Assembly (NCBI GenBank): GCA_024362935.1
Contig: JANCRA010000009.1
Coordinates: 16,809,572-16,873,571 of the forward strand
Source of the DNA: Setophaga petechia
Lineage: Eukaryota; Chordata; Aves; Passeriformes; Parulidae
DNA: 64,000 bases
Reading direction: 5' to 3'
Shown piece by piece: positions 21,809-33,400 of this stretch. The position numbers were made by a program, and so were the translations under genes. The number at the start of each line of letters is the position of its first letter. Positions within the stretch are counted from its first letter, which is position 1. The notes beneath the pieces were generated by a model. That model was not told where the DNA came from. It made no database searches and was given only the letters and a program-made list of their open reading frames with translations.

Positions 21809-24554
21809 AAGCTTCTAATTAGTACAGAACATGTAACATTTTGGAAAAGACATTAGGACTGTTTAGTCAGAATGGCTAACAGCTCAAAAATAATTTCTTC
21901 TGATGGCAGGAAGGCTGTTGTTACATCCATGCTGCAGGCAGGGTGCAGATTAGAAGGATTTGAAATTATCCAAATCCAGATGTACAGTTAGAAATGCTTA
22001 GACAGAATGAGACACACTACATACATTTTAAAGCATACAACCATTTTATGGGGTTTTTTTCTGAAAAATGCAAATCACAGGAAGAATTAAATAAGCCAGC
22101 AGCTTGTCTTTGCTTGTAAATCATCTGTAATATTTAGTGTTGAATTTTTTTTTTGCTTATCTTACATATTTAGTTTTAAAAAAACCCTGCAAAATATGAA
22201 ACAGGTTTACAGTTAGCTCCAGTACTTACTGCTGTTGCTGCTCTCATCCATACTGTCTGAACGATAGTATGGATGGTTTCTGGTTTAAGCAGTATTGTAA
22301 ATGTAAGCTGAGGAAGTTGCCAGCTGGCTTGACCCAGCATTATTAGACTCGAGCTGAGGCTAAAGGTCACAGAAGTTCTTTATGTGAAGCATGTGTGTAA
22401 GTGGGAAGGCAGTCTTTTGCTGCAAAAAGGTGGGGGGCTTGCAAGCTTTCCCAGTGCATCCCAGGCCTGAGGATTGGCACAGGGACTGAAAAGGAAGAAC
22501 AACCCAGATGCCTAAACCAAGCCATATGGTGCCTGCTGCTGTCAGGAAAAGAAAGAAAATTATCGACCAATTAATTGCTCTGTATCTTCTAAGCACTAGC
22601 TAGTTATGATGTAATCCAAAGAAAGCTGCAATACTATTGTGTTTCATTTTTTACCAAGCCTGTGTGTTATCTTTTGCTATATTCTGTCCAAGTAGAAAAA
22701 AACCTCTTTTTGAGATCTGGCTGTTGCTTTTGTCTTCACTTGGGACAATGACAGCTTGATCTGTTACTGACCAATAGCTGGTTTGTGGAAACATAAATAT
22801 CTGGATGAACAGCTTTAGCACTTCCCTTAAAACAATTGGCAAATGTTGCTGTCACTTCTCTGTCAGTTAGCTTTGCTGGGTATTCATGGAAAGCACGGAA
22901 TGGAGGAGCTCAAGACCTCAAGCACATTATAGGTGGGTTTTTTTTAGTTAATGGAGCATTTAAATCCTAACAAAAAAAGATTGACTTGGGTTAATCTCAA
23001 GTGTTTAATCTGTGCTCCTGCATTTCAGTCTGGTGAACTGTCATAGAAGAGTCTGGAATCTGACTGCACTGTTGCATTTGAGATTTTGGTAGAGGAAAAC
23101 TTGAAGTAGATTCTGTCCTGATGAGGAAGTGATGGTGGGCTTCAGAGGTGAATGTGTCCTGATTCTGTTGGGCTTCACAGCAGTAAGCTGTTTGCTTGGC
23201 AGTGAGAAGTGATGGTAAATGCATGGAAATGGTTGATTTTTTGGGAAGTACTACAGCTATCACAACAAAAAGAATTTTTGCTATGACCATGGGAAAATAA
23301 AGAGCAGTACTTCCCTGAGATATCCTTTTCAATGATAAATGTCCTATGATCAAAAGTGAAGCACCTTTAAAAAAAATCAAATTGACTTCTGAGTGCTGGT
23401 GAGAAACATACAGTGTGTTACCATCCTCTGTATTTGCAATTTGGAAACAACTGAGTGGAATTCTTCCCTTACCAGCAAGGTGGCTGGAGCACCATTCAGG
23501 AGTCACTTTGCCAGTGCAAATGGCAGCAGAAGAAGCCAACTTGCATAACCAGCATCAATAGTGAGGCTGTATTTCTGATGAGGCTGTCTTTTAATCCTAT
23601 TCCAGATTATTTCATTATTGTATTGTGGTGATGCATAAAGATTTAGTTAAGGTATGATTCTTGTTGTAACCTCTGCTGCATGGAGATCTCAACTTTTACA
23701 GTTGCTCACCTGTGCTGCTTAGGTGTTCTCTGGTGCACATGAGAAGAGCTGACATGCCACAGAGAACATAAAGCTGTCTCAAAGTCTTCTTTTTCTGTGT
23801 TGCCGTGCTGTATGATCTGGTTCTTCATCTTCTGCTCTTACTGTGTAGCTCCATTTTTTCCCATCTTTTCCCTTTCTTCCCTATAAGGCACAGCTAATGA
23901 AATATCAATATTCCCTTTCCTCTCTTCTTTTTCTTCCTCCCCTCTTCCTTGCAGTTCTGGTGAGAACTGCTACCTTCGGACTTTACTAAGTTATTCACAT
24001 GGAAAGGCAAAATATCTTGTCTTTCTGTTATTCACTTTGTTATTGAAATACTAGAAGTTGCTATGGTTAGACTCATTAATATTTCCATTATAAATCTTTT
24101 TCATAAACTTCTGAAACTGGGCTCAGCTAGTATAAAACAAACAAAATCTTAAGTGGGGGAAAAACATTTCATAAGCGTACTCTTCCCTATTTATGAAATA
24201 GGATAGGCTTGTCCAGAATTCAGTTATGCAATTGGACAGGAAACTTGCCACAATTAGGTACTGTAAAATTCTTAAATTATTTTTTTAAACCTTGTTTTTT
24301 AGGAGTTTTATTTTAATTTATTTTGAAGATTAGACTTACAGGAAAAATGAGTTATTTGTTAGTTATGTTGAGAAAATGTTCTAGAATCCTGCTGAAAACA
24401 GATAAAGTGAAAATCATTAAGGGGTATCCAACTGTGACAGCTTAAGAGGTTCAACTGATTCATTTTCACTTGATTAATTGTCATGTTGTCCCTTCAGAGG
24501 CATTTACAATATCTACTTAATTGAATGTACTTTCTGTTTTTTTTTTTGTTTCAG

Positions 24555-24788
24555 TCACTGTCAGTCTGCAAAATGATGATTCCACAGATTATCATTTTCC
24601 ATAGGAAATGTGAAGATTGTGAGCTGAAGTAAAACATTGGCAGAAATCTCGAGAGAATTTTGCCTTTTCTTCTTTGTGAAGGATTATGTTTACAAGAAAT
24701 TGATACCATCAAGTGACACTTCTTCAAAATAATTTAAAAGAAACAAAGAATAAAGCTGTATTTATGCTCAGAGAAAACTGGATCAACA
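24555..24788 (+). other. LATS2: LATS2 exon 2, 5' untranslated part
   Basis: A run of T with TTTGTTTCAG ends at 24554, a good splice acceptor, and the stretch from there to the start codon at 24789 would be 234 bases of 5' UTR. It contains several upstream ATGs: 24573 (19-codon ORF to TAA at 24632), 24686 (5 codons) and 24764, which overlaps the LATS2 start out of frame and terminates at 24919. The acceptor choice is inferred from sequence; an RNA read across it would settle the position. Confidence 0.75.
24573..24632 (+). other. 19-codon uORF in LATS2 5' UTR
   Basis: A tandem ATGATG begins 18 bases after the exon 2 acceptor, followed by an open frame of 19 codons to TAA at 24630-24632. It ends 156 bases before the main start, so reinitiation is possible. 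No resemblance to a known peptide is seen. Confidence 0.45.
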
Positions 24789-24919
24789 ATGAGGCCAAAG
24801 ACTTTTCCTGCTACAACGTATTCTGGAAACAGCAGACAAAGGTTGCAAGAGATTCGAGAGGGTTTAAAGCAGCCATCCAAATCTTCAGGTCAGGGGCTGC
24901 CAATTGGAGCAGGCAGTGA
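24764..24919 (+). other. uORF overlapping the LATS2 start out of frame
   Basis: ATG at 24764 (MLRENWINNEAKDF) is in the +1 frame relative to LATS2 and reads through the true start at 24789 to a stop at 24919, 51 codons in all. Ribosomes that initiate here would bypass the LATS2 start. The -3 base is a T, so leaky scanning past it is likely. Confidence 0.45.
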
Positions 24920-25127
24920 AACTTCTCTGGACCCTAAGATTTTAATAGGGAAGGATGCTGCAAGGCAGCAGCAGATGAGACAAACGCCCAAGTTTGGACC
25001 ATATCAGAAAGCTCTGCGAGAAATCAGGTATTCTCTGCTGCCCTTTGCTAATGAGTCAAGCACCACAGCAGCTGTGGAAGTCAACAGGCAGATGCTCCAG
25101 GAACTGGTGAATGCAGGTTGTGATCAG
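24789..25127 (+). CDS. LATS2: LATS2 coding exon 2 (residues 1-113): N-terminal conserved block and first half of UBA domain
   Basis: This is the start of LATS2. The ATG at 24789 is chosen because it gives the MRPKTFPATTYSGNS start seen in vertebrate LATS2; an A at -3 favours initiation. The exon encodes the LATS conserved N-terminal block. Ser82, in REIRYSLLPF, corresponds by count to human Ser83, an Aurora-A site; the bird protein is one residue shorter before it. The last 17 residues (97-113, ending NAGCDQ) are the first helix of the UBA domain. The coding part ends with CAG followed by the strong donor GTACGT at 25128, phase 0. Reading on gives an in-frame stop at 25265, so the read-through peptide is not real. 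The exon itself begins at 24555 after a polypyrimidine tract and CAG. Confidence 0.96.
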
Positions 25128-28100
25128 GTACGTATGAATTGGGAGGGAAGGATTGGCACTGCTGTCAAAACAAGTTCATACTCTGGGCTGAGGAAAGGAT
25201 TTTGGTGGTGGCTGTCAAAATTATGGAAATGCACTGATTCTTCTGGCAGTCATATTTCTGTATGAGCAACAGAATAGATGGACTTACTGGGGACAGATGT
25301 GACAGAGTGTGGGGTTCATTTATGTTAAAGGCAATCATGGTCACCTCTAGGATTCTCCTGTGATTATTCTATGGTTTCCCCAGTTGATATATGAGACAGA
25401 ACAAAGTATCTTGTCTTTTTTTTAGCTTTCTTTTCTTCTTTTTTCTTTTTTGTTTCTTCGTTTTCTCTGCAATGCTTAGTAACAAGCCTTAGTTGTGAGT
25501 AATAGGGTGGAATTTTGTTTAGCACATCTAAGCCCAGCTCACTGTCAGAAAAAACTGTAAGACATTATAGACACAATATCTGGTATTTGAAGAATCTCAC
25601 TTGCTGTTGGCCAGAAGCACGAGGGCTTGGGTGGATGTTCAGCTGACTTCAGTGATTCTGTCCACACCTTTCTTCTTCACTTTCTCTGCTTTTATTAGGA
25701 GGTGGTAGCCCTGCTCAGATCAGAGACTTGGTGTAGAGATGCTTTTTATTTTTGTCATCCTGGGATTGATGCTAGAATATATTCTTAATTTAAAGACTTT
25801 TCACATGGTGCAGAACACAGGCTTTTTGTGTTGAGCTGCATTTATCTTGCTTGTGCTTCCAGTGTTGGCATCAACTTTCACCCCTGTCCAGGAGTAGTTC
25901 AAAATTTGGCTTTTTAGGGAGAAAATGCTGCTTTGGGTTCAGATTCTGAGTGTTGTAGGAACACTTTTTTCCCCTGTGTCATTGAATAGAAGTTGTTGAC
26001 AAGCTGAAACATTTCCATTTATAGTCCTTGAAAGAAATTGGAGAGATTTAAAACCAAAGTGCTTGCAGTGGCATCTCCTTGATTTCAAAACTTAGCCCCC
26101 ATTCACTCATGGCAGAATGTGAGTCTCTTTGCTCTCCTAGACTATATTCTGACTCTGTATAACAAAACTAACATCAAGCATTATTATAAACAGTATAGCA
26201 GTATGCATTTCCCTGGAGCCATATAAATATTAATTAGGGCTGTTTCTATGCCAAAGAGTTTATGCTACACAAGATAATCAGAGCTAGAGTAGATTGCATA
26301 TCTAATAAGAGGTGCTGCAGAGCAACTAAACACTTCCCAGTCCAGTGAACCAAGATGCTGTACTGAGTTATTTAACTGGAGGAACTAAGGATTTTTTTTG
26401 ATCTCTAGTACCTCATGAAAACAGTGCTTTTTAGAACTCTAGCCTCTAAATTTCCCTAGCTGTTTAGGATGGGAACACTCTCTGTTCATATGAGCCAAGG
26501 TTAAATGAGCACAGCTGGATTCTGGATTGGAAATCACATTTGGTAGGTTACAGGGACAAATCGTTCACACATAGAATTTGGCTTGTTGGACTGAAATCTT
26601 GGAAAGTACTTTGAGCACACTACAGCACAGTAATGTTAAGCCAATGTATAAACCAGAAATACCTGAACACCTGTTAAAAAGTCTTGGTATTCAAAGCAGT
26701 GTAATGAAGTATGTGTGTAAATTTTTTTATATATTCAGCTATTTTGACTTCAATGCTCATACAATGGTATTGCTGCTTCTAGAGCATTGAACCCAGTTCT
26801 GACTCTGATGTGGAGATTTTTGCTCCTTAAATTTTGCTCACATTTTTGGTTGAGCTTTTTTTTGCCCCTCCTCATTGACCATGATTCTTCCATCCTCCCA
26901 TTCCTTGTTTCTCCCTAGCTATGACTTGTTGCCTGGCAATGGCATTATTGGGCCTATTCTTTAGGTGTGTTTGGCACTCAGATTTATGCTTAACCAGGGT
27001 CACATTTTGCTAGGGTCCAAATAGAGGTTTCAAGACTGGAATCCTGTGAATAAAAGTGCTGAGCTTCCTAGGGTGAGTCCAGACCACATAAAGATTCACT
27101 GTCCTGGAGGGTGTGAATGACTGGAGCTTCTTGAGATGATGTGAATGGTATCTGACTTTGGAGATGGCATAGTGTAGGGTGACACACCTGATTACTGCCT
27201 CTAGATTCTTCTCTTCCCCCTGGTGCCTGAGCTCTGAATCAGATGCTGAACTGTTTCATATCATGATGTGTTTTGAATCAGTGATCCCAAGCTGCTCTGT
27301 CCCTGCTTGTGAATCAAAGCCTTTGAATGCCTACCACACAGACATCTTCTGCAGTCCTGTGGGCAGCAACAGATCTCTGATTTACCAGAGAAGTGAAGGC
27401 AGCTTCAGTTTCTTTGGGGATGTTTTTATTTACCTCTGTAGCCAGTGCTTGTGTGAGGTTGGTAAATGGGCACTGAAGCCCACAACCAACCTTCCCCTTT
27501 CAAAAGCCATGAGAAGCTGTTTTGTGGTTAAGGATTTCAGTCCATGAGCAGCTAATGTTCTACATGAGCCTTCCACTAGAGCAAGCCTGCAGAGTACAAA
27601 ACTTTACTCCTCCTGATCCTGCTTCATGGTACACAAATCAGCTGTTCAGGTACTGCAAGCATCCTGAAGTGTCTGGCAGTTTGTCATAAACTCTATTCAT
27701 GAGCATTCTAGGAGGCTGTGAAGAAGGAGCAGAGGGCTATAACACTCAATTTGATTTGATTGGAACTCCATTTTCCAGCTGGGTTTGGGCTGATGATTTT
27801 TGGTGTCCTGGATGGAGCACTGAAAAATAACACTAACCTTGTGGGAAATGTGGTGGACACCGTGCAAGGATCAGGATTCTTCTTCAGTCTGTTTATTAAG
27901 TCACAATTTTGGCTTTTGGAAGGGTGAAGGGAAGTAGTGACAATTAAAAAGGAAAATAATTTTAGAGGCTAGAAAAAGGATACTTCTATTTAATACTCTT
28001 GCTAGCTCCACGTATCTGTAGCATGGGTAGATTTTAAAAACAACCATTTTACATCCTACAAGAGATATTGCTTACTGGGGTTTGTAGCTCCCTGTTCTGC

Positions 28101-30322
28101 CTAAAGTGACTCTTAAGTTTTAAGATTAAATTGAAATTGGTTTTATTAAATAAAAAGGAAACATAACATTTTATTACTTTACTCTTTTTCTGTAAAGTCC
28201 CACACAGCCAGGAGGTTCACTATAAACCACTTGATAGACTTAACAAGTATATGAAATGCAGTGTAATTCATGAAGTAAATATCAAATTCTCATGTCTTTC
28301 AGTTGCAGTCAGCATAGGTGTTACATAGGAAAACAGACTTTTTTTTTTTAATTGCTTAGGAAGTTGCCAGTATTTTTTTAAATGACCTGTTTTCTTCCAG
28401 AAAGATTTCTATTTTTCAGCCATTGTGTAGTTTTTGATTTTATAGTGAAATCTGATCCCCTAAACTTAATGGGGACTTCACTGTTCACCTGAAAGAAGCC
28501 ACGATTACATATCTTTTTGCTTTTAAGAGATAGAAACCAAAATAACACCCATAATTAGTCATTGTTTTTCTGAAACAAATGGAGCAACTTGTCTGTTGTT
28601 TGCTTAAGTCATCTTTTCAACAGTAGTTAGTTAGTGAGTTTCAATCAAAAATAATTAGTGCAGCCTAAATAGTTTTGAAACTCCCAGAGCACGACTGTAA
28701 AAGACCAGACCTTTTTCTTTGTAAAAGCTTGAAACCAAAAGCACACCTAATATGCCATTCTTTAGTAAATGGAAGTCCTTGGGCTTGCAAGTATAACTTC
28801 CACTCACTGTAGGGGGACAAGAGTGTGGGGCATCTGTCCTGTGGGCTGGTAAACCACTGGAATCACCTGGGGCAACTGGGTGGTGTTTGGGGTGTGGTAG
28901 TAAAAGCAGCTGCTGTTGTGGACTGTTTCTAATGAATAGATGCAATTGAGTGTATGATCAGTGGCATTCCAACAACCTGAATGGGCTGTACTGTACTTAC
29001 TGTACTTCCTTAGAGCAGAAACAGCCACTGACATTGTAATTTAGAGTGGGCTGCAGCAGTTCTAGATGAACTGTGGAATGTTACACACTTGTCACTTTTG
29101 TGGGCTTTTTTTTTCTTTCCCTCAAGCAAACTTTCCTTTGAGCAAAGAGTGCCTTTTCTGGGTGAAGATTTCTAGACATGGTTTGTTTGGGCAGCTATTT
29201 TTAAGAAAAAATCATGTTTTAGGATTTTTTACAGGCTACATACTGCCAGTAACATGCTATCTGCTGTACAGCTATGAATATGTGAAGTGGGGAAGTTCTT
29301 ATGCTTCATTTTCTCCAGAGGCTTTTATAAATATCTGGAGTAAAACATGTACCCCCTGTGTCAATATCAGGATATTTTGAAGGGCAAGATCTTTCCACTA
29401 ATTGTAATGTCTTTCAATAAAATGAAATGGTGTCTGTGGAATGGTGTAATAATGTGTGTAAGAATATCAAATTGACTACTTTGTCATCAGTGTTATGCTG
29501 AATTAATGAGGTTCAGTTTGTAGAAGTGGGGTGGGGGTTTTGGTTGCTTGCTTTTTTTTATTTCCTTAAATTCCTCATTGCATTCCAGGATTCTTTTAGT
29601 CTCTTCATCTTGGCTTGCCTTCTTTTTATTGAACCCGTTTGGCAAAGATTCTACCCTGATTTGGGAATGCTGATTGGTTTCAGGTTTTGAGAACAGGGGA
29701 TAAAGTATTTCTCTCAATTTGAACAAATATTTGCAGTTCTTTAAGTGAGGGAAATTCTGTTCTGCCAAATAGAGCTTGGGCAAAAAGTCCTTTTTTTCAT
29801 ATTTAGCATGTAGAACTAGTATTCTGTTCTTCCTGTTCTGTATAGGTCATGCTTGTCCACCCATGATCCATGTGCCATCAAGAAGTGTGTTACTGAGCAG
29901 TAGGACTTTTCACCATAATGTTGGAGTGATGACAGGAAGCAGATACAGTGTAGAGTTTTGTTTTGATAACAGACTTGCTGAAGCTTTGCTGTAGTAAAAT
30001 ATCTGTTGTGATGTATTTGTTAAGAGGACATGTCAAAAGAGACAGCTTGCCTTCAAGGTGAAGGACAGCAAAAATTGTAATAGCAAGTAAGAGAACTAAT
30101 TTCATAACACTGGCCTGTCCTGTAACAAAATTTTGTGTTTGCTTGAGTAAACTTTACCTGTGTTAGGAGTTTTGCCTGCCCAGCTATTTACCAAAACCTC
30201 AAGGATGAACATCTTAGTCATCTTCTGGATGTTTTCAGTCCAGATTGTTTGGTTAATGAAAAATGACTGAGCTGTTACAAGATTGCCTGGGTTATTCTGT
30301 GGGACATACTTTAAAGGTGAGG
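25128..30322 (+). other. LATS2 intron 2, first part: nothing recognised
   Basis: AT-rich intronic sequence with no identifiable exon, RNA gene or repeat family. A T/C-rich tract (TTTTTCTTTTCTTC type) lies at 25419-25460. Short open frames are chance. Confidence 0.55.
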
Positions 30323-30459
30323 ATCACAGAATATTTTGAATTGGAAGGAATCCACAAGGATCATCAAGTCCAGCCCTTAAGTGAAAAGCCCATACAGGGA
30401 TCTAACCTGTGCCCTTGGTGTTGTTAGCACCATGCTCTCACCAGCTGAACTAATGTGGT
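30323..30459 (-). mobile_element. tRNA-Ile-derived SINE with CR1-like tail (TguSINE1-type)
   Basis: On the minus strand, bases 30459 to 30387 form a degenerate tRNA-Ile: the D-arm TTAGTTCAGCTGGTGAGAGC (A box), the anticodon arm GGTGCTAACAACACC, and the T-arm GGTTAGATCCC (B box), then TGTATGGGCT. It is followed by a CR1-type 3' end (GGACTTGATGATCCTTGTGG and then ATTCTGTGAT). tRNA-Ile/CR1 composite SINEs are known from songbirds. The cloverleaf is too mutated to be a working tRNA (anticodon position reads AAC). No clear target-site duplication is seen. Confidence 0.8.
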
Positions 30460-33400
30460 GCAAGTCATTACAAGCTGTGCTGCTTGTAGAAGTATTTTGG
30501 GTTACAGGGAGGAAAAAAAGGGATGTTCAAATGAGGGCACTCATTGCTGAATGCAGGAGAAAGGTCTTATTTTAGCAACTGAAATAGATCCGATAATTCA
30601 GGCCAACAGTCTCTTGAGTGTTCCATTTGCATCCACCATTTGAAAATAAGTTGTTCACTCTGCCTTCTCTTTACTAGGTGTATTGAGGGCTTGTTTCATA
30701 ACCTTTTCCTACAATTTTTTCTTTCTAACCTCCCTTTTTGGTTTCAGTCTTTCTGAGAGATTTCCAGTGTAATGCAGTGTTCTTCCATCAAAGCATGTAA
30801 CGGAATGTGTTTCCCCACTAATATGCCTGAGGTTAGCAACTTAAGTCATTTCAGTTCTTCAGAAAAAAAGTGAGTCATAGCTTTCCAGGGGCTGAAAGCA
30901 AGAGGTGGAGATGGCCCTTCAGCTGATAGCTTCTGACACCTTTCTCTCCTAAACCTTTCTCTTGTCTTCGGTTTTCCTATGTTTCTGTCACTTCTTGATG
31001 ATACTGCCTTAGTGAGCATACTTAGATTTTCTGTGTCAGGACACAGCTCCCACAATGTATTTGAGATGGTGCTCTTCGTGTTCTGTGTGAGCATGCTTGG
31101 AATATGCTTGTCCTGCAGAAGGAAGGAAAGTATTTTCCCTTGAGTTTTTGTGGTGGTGGAAATATTTATTAACAGTTGTAAATGATTGTGTGTTCTCCTT
31201 CGCATGACAAGATTTGGCAGCTGGGCAGTAATATTGCACTGAAGAGGAGTATTTTAAACTCTACCCTTAATTCTTGTTAGTCTTTTTTCTATTTTATCTA
31301 ACTATAGAATAAATTACATCTTGGTAGTAGGATTGTGTTTGAAATGACAGGACAGGAATCAGATGCTAGACTTCAGCTGTAGATAAGTGTGAATCTTGAG
31401 TTATCTTAAACTTTCCTACTCCTCATATGAGATAAACATTCTAGAAGCTTGGGAGTTAATGTGAAAATATAAAATTATATCTTGCTATAACAGGGTACTG
31501 GATTAACTTGCACTGGATACTTAAACTGTATTTATTAAAATTTAATTGCCAGTAGAATTTTGAGCTATGGATTTTTTTTTTTTAGGAGAAAGGAAATTAC
31601 TTCTTCACAGTCACTAAAAAATCTGCATAAGCATTTACTTCAGTCTCTGAATAAAACGCCCTTGTGACCAAAAGTGAAGATTGCCATTATTATTCTAACA
31701 GGAAGCTGATATCACAATAGTAGTAGGGTGTAACAGTTCCTTTTGCATTTTTTATGTTGTTCTCAGCCTAAATCTCTGCTGCTCTTTCAGCTTTAGTATC
31801 TGAAAGGAACCAATGTGATTTTATATTTTATACTGAGACTGAAAAATAGCTTCTCTGCATTGGAAGGGGAATGTGGGGTGTTTTTTACTTGTCTGTGGGA
31901 GTTCTTTTCTTTCTTAAAGAAATTGAATGGCACTTTTAAACTTAGAGATTTCAGTGAAAGGACTTGATACAAGACTTTTGCATGCTGTTGTCTTTAGGGA
32001 TAGGTCAAGGTGTGCATTACAAGCTCAATTCAACCTAGGAATGTTTTTTAGTAGTTGCCAAACTAATTAAAAGCTTACATTAAAGCTGCTAATTAAATGT
32101 CAGTACAATGAAAATAAAAATTCCTTGCTGCTCATGTGATACTCAGGGGTGTGCCATACTTCTGTGGAGTGATTTTTAAAAAAATTATTTTCTTTTTCCT
32201 AAAGCATGGGCAAATATACATAACATAACATACAATTGCATTTGTTTTTCCTCAGTTTTTTCTTGCTGTAGCCCCATCTCAAGCAGGCCACAGCTTGTTG
32301 GTGCTCCCATGGGCCCAGCATTCAAATTCTGCTTGGCAGCTGCTTGCAGAGTCAACTCCTAAAGAATGTCCATGTGCCATGTGTGTTGTCCATGTGTCCC
32401 CCTAATCTTCCATAAATCAGGCTTCACTCTTTGCTTCTTGGGTGCTTCCTGTCTGACTTGCAAATGCTTGTATGCAGTGCTGTCTGAAGTAGGTGAGGAG
32501 AGATGTGAAAGAGCCCTTCAAATCTTTTTACTTGGTGGTGCCAGCTGCTGTTTTTATCATGTAGTGGATATGTCCATTAATTCTCCACCATTGCCTTGAA
32601 TCACTCTTAAGAAACAGCTGGTTAAACCCAGGTTTTCCTTTCTTTGACCTTGGAAAGAATTCTGAGTGTATTACAGCTGCCTGTGGCTATAGCTACTCTA
32701 GCTATAGAGTAGATGTTCCACAATCAAGTACTGCTGGAATAAATGCCATTTGCACTAGTAAAATCAAGCAGGGACAGACATATGATCATTGTTTGCTTAA
32801 AGCTACAAATGTTTGTGTTAACTTGGGCTTTAAACTTACGTAGGTTATGTGTATAGCATGTGAAATACATCTAACTTCTTTCATTCCTTCTGCTTATGTT
32901 CATAACCTAATTGTGAGTGTAGATTAGATCTGAAATTTTTATATTGCTTGGAGCTGAGGCTTAGAGTGGGAAATGCTGGCCCTTATTTCTAAGTTTTTAT
33001 CATTCCTTATTTTTTTGGGGAAAAAAAATAATTTTAATAATGCTTCTGATTACCAAATTAGAGGCTGTAGTTGCTGTGGCATTGTGGTCTGTGGTCTCAT
33101 CCTAGCAGTAGCAGTCTCATGTTGTCCAGGCTTGAGAGGGGTCCCAGTTTCCCATCTCCACAAGATGCTTTAATAAAAGCCTGGTGAAAGTCAGTCAGTC
33201 AAACTCTTGCTGTCTGCCTGCTTCTGTGGAGGTGGTTCTGTCAGTTCTGATCTTGATGGGATCTCCCAGCTATGGCTGCAGCACAGCAAAACTGGTTTGT
33301 TCCTAATGGACTTGTCCTACCATCTGGGCAGTCACTGGCAGCTCACAAGAAACTTCTGGGTTACAAATGGACACACAGAAATTTGGTTTCGTACAAGCAG

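Larger units (their letters stand above)
20412..24554 (+). other. LATS2 intron 1
   Basis: It starts with GTGAGC in the CpG island and ends TTTGTTTCAG. Beyond the island (after about 21010) it is AT-rich. It contains a 25-bp odd palindrome at 21784-21808. No nested gene or repeat family is recognised. Confidence 0.6.

Noticed and set aside
24713..24788. An upstream N-terminal extension of LATS2
   Set aside because: The open frame across this stretch is +1 relative to LATS2; the frame that continues into exon 3 starts at the ATG at 24789, which matches the family N-terminus.
30387..30459. A genuine tRNA-Ile gene on the minus strand
   Set aside because: Cloverleaf is mutated, the anticodon position reads AAC, and it is fused to a CR1-like tail, so it is the head of a SINE.
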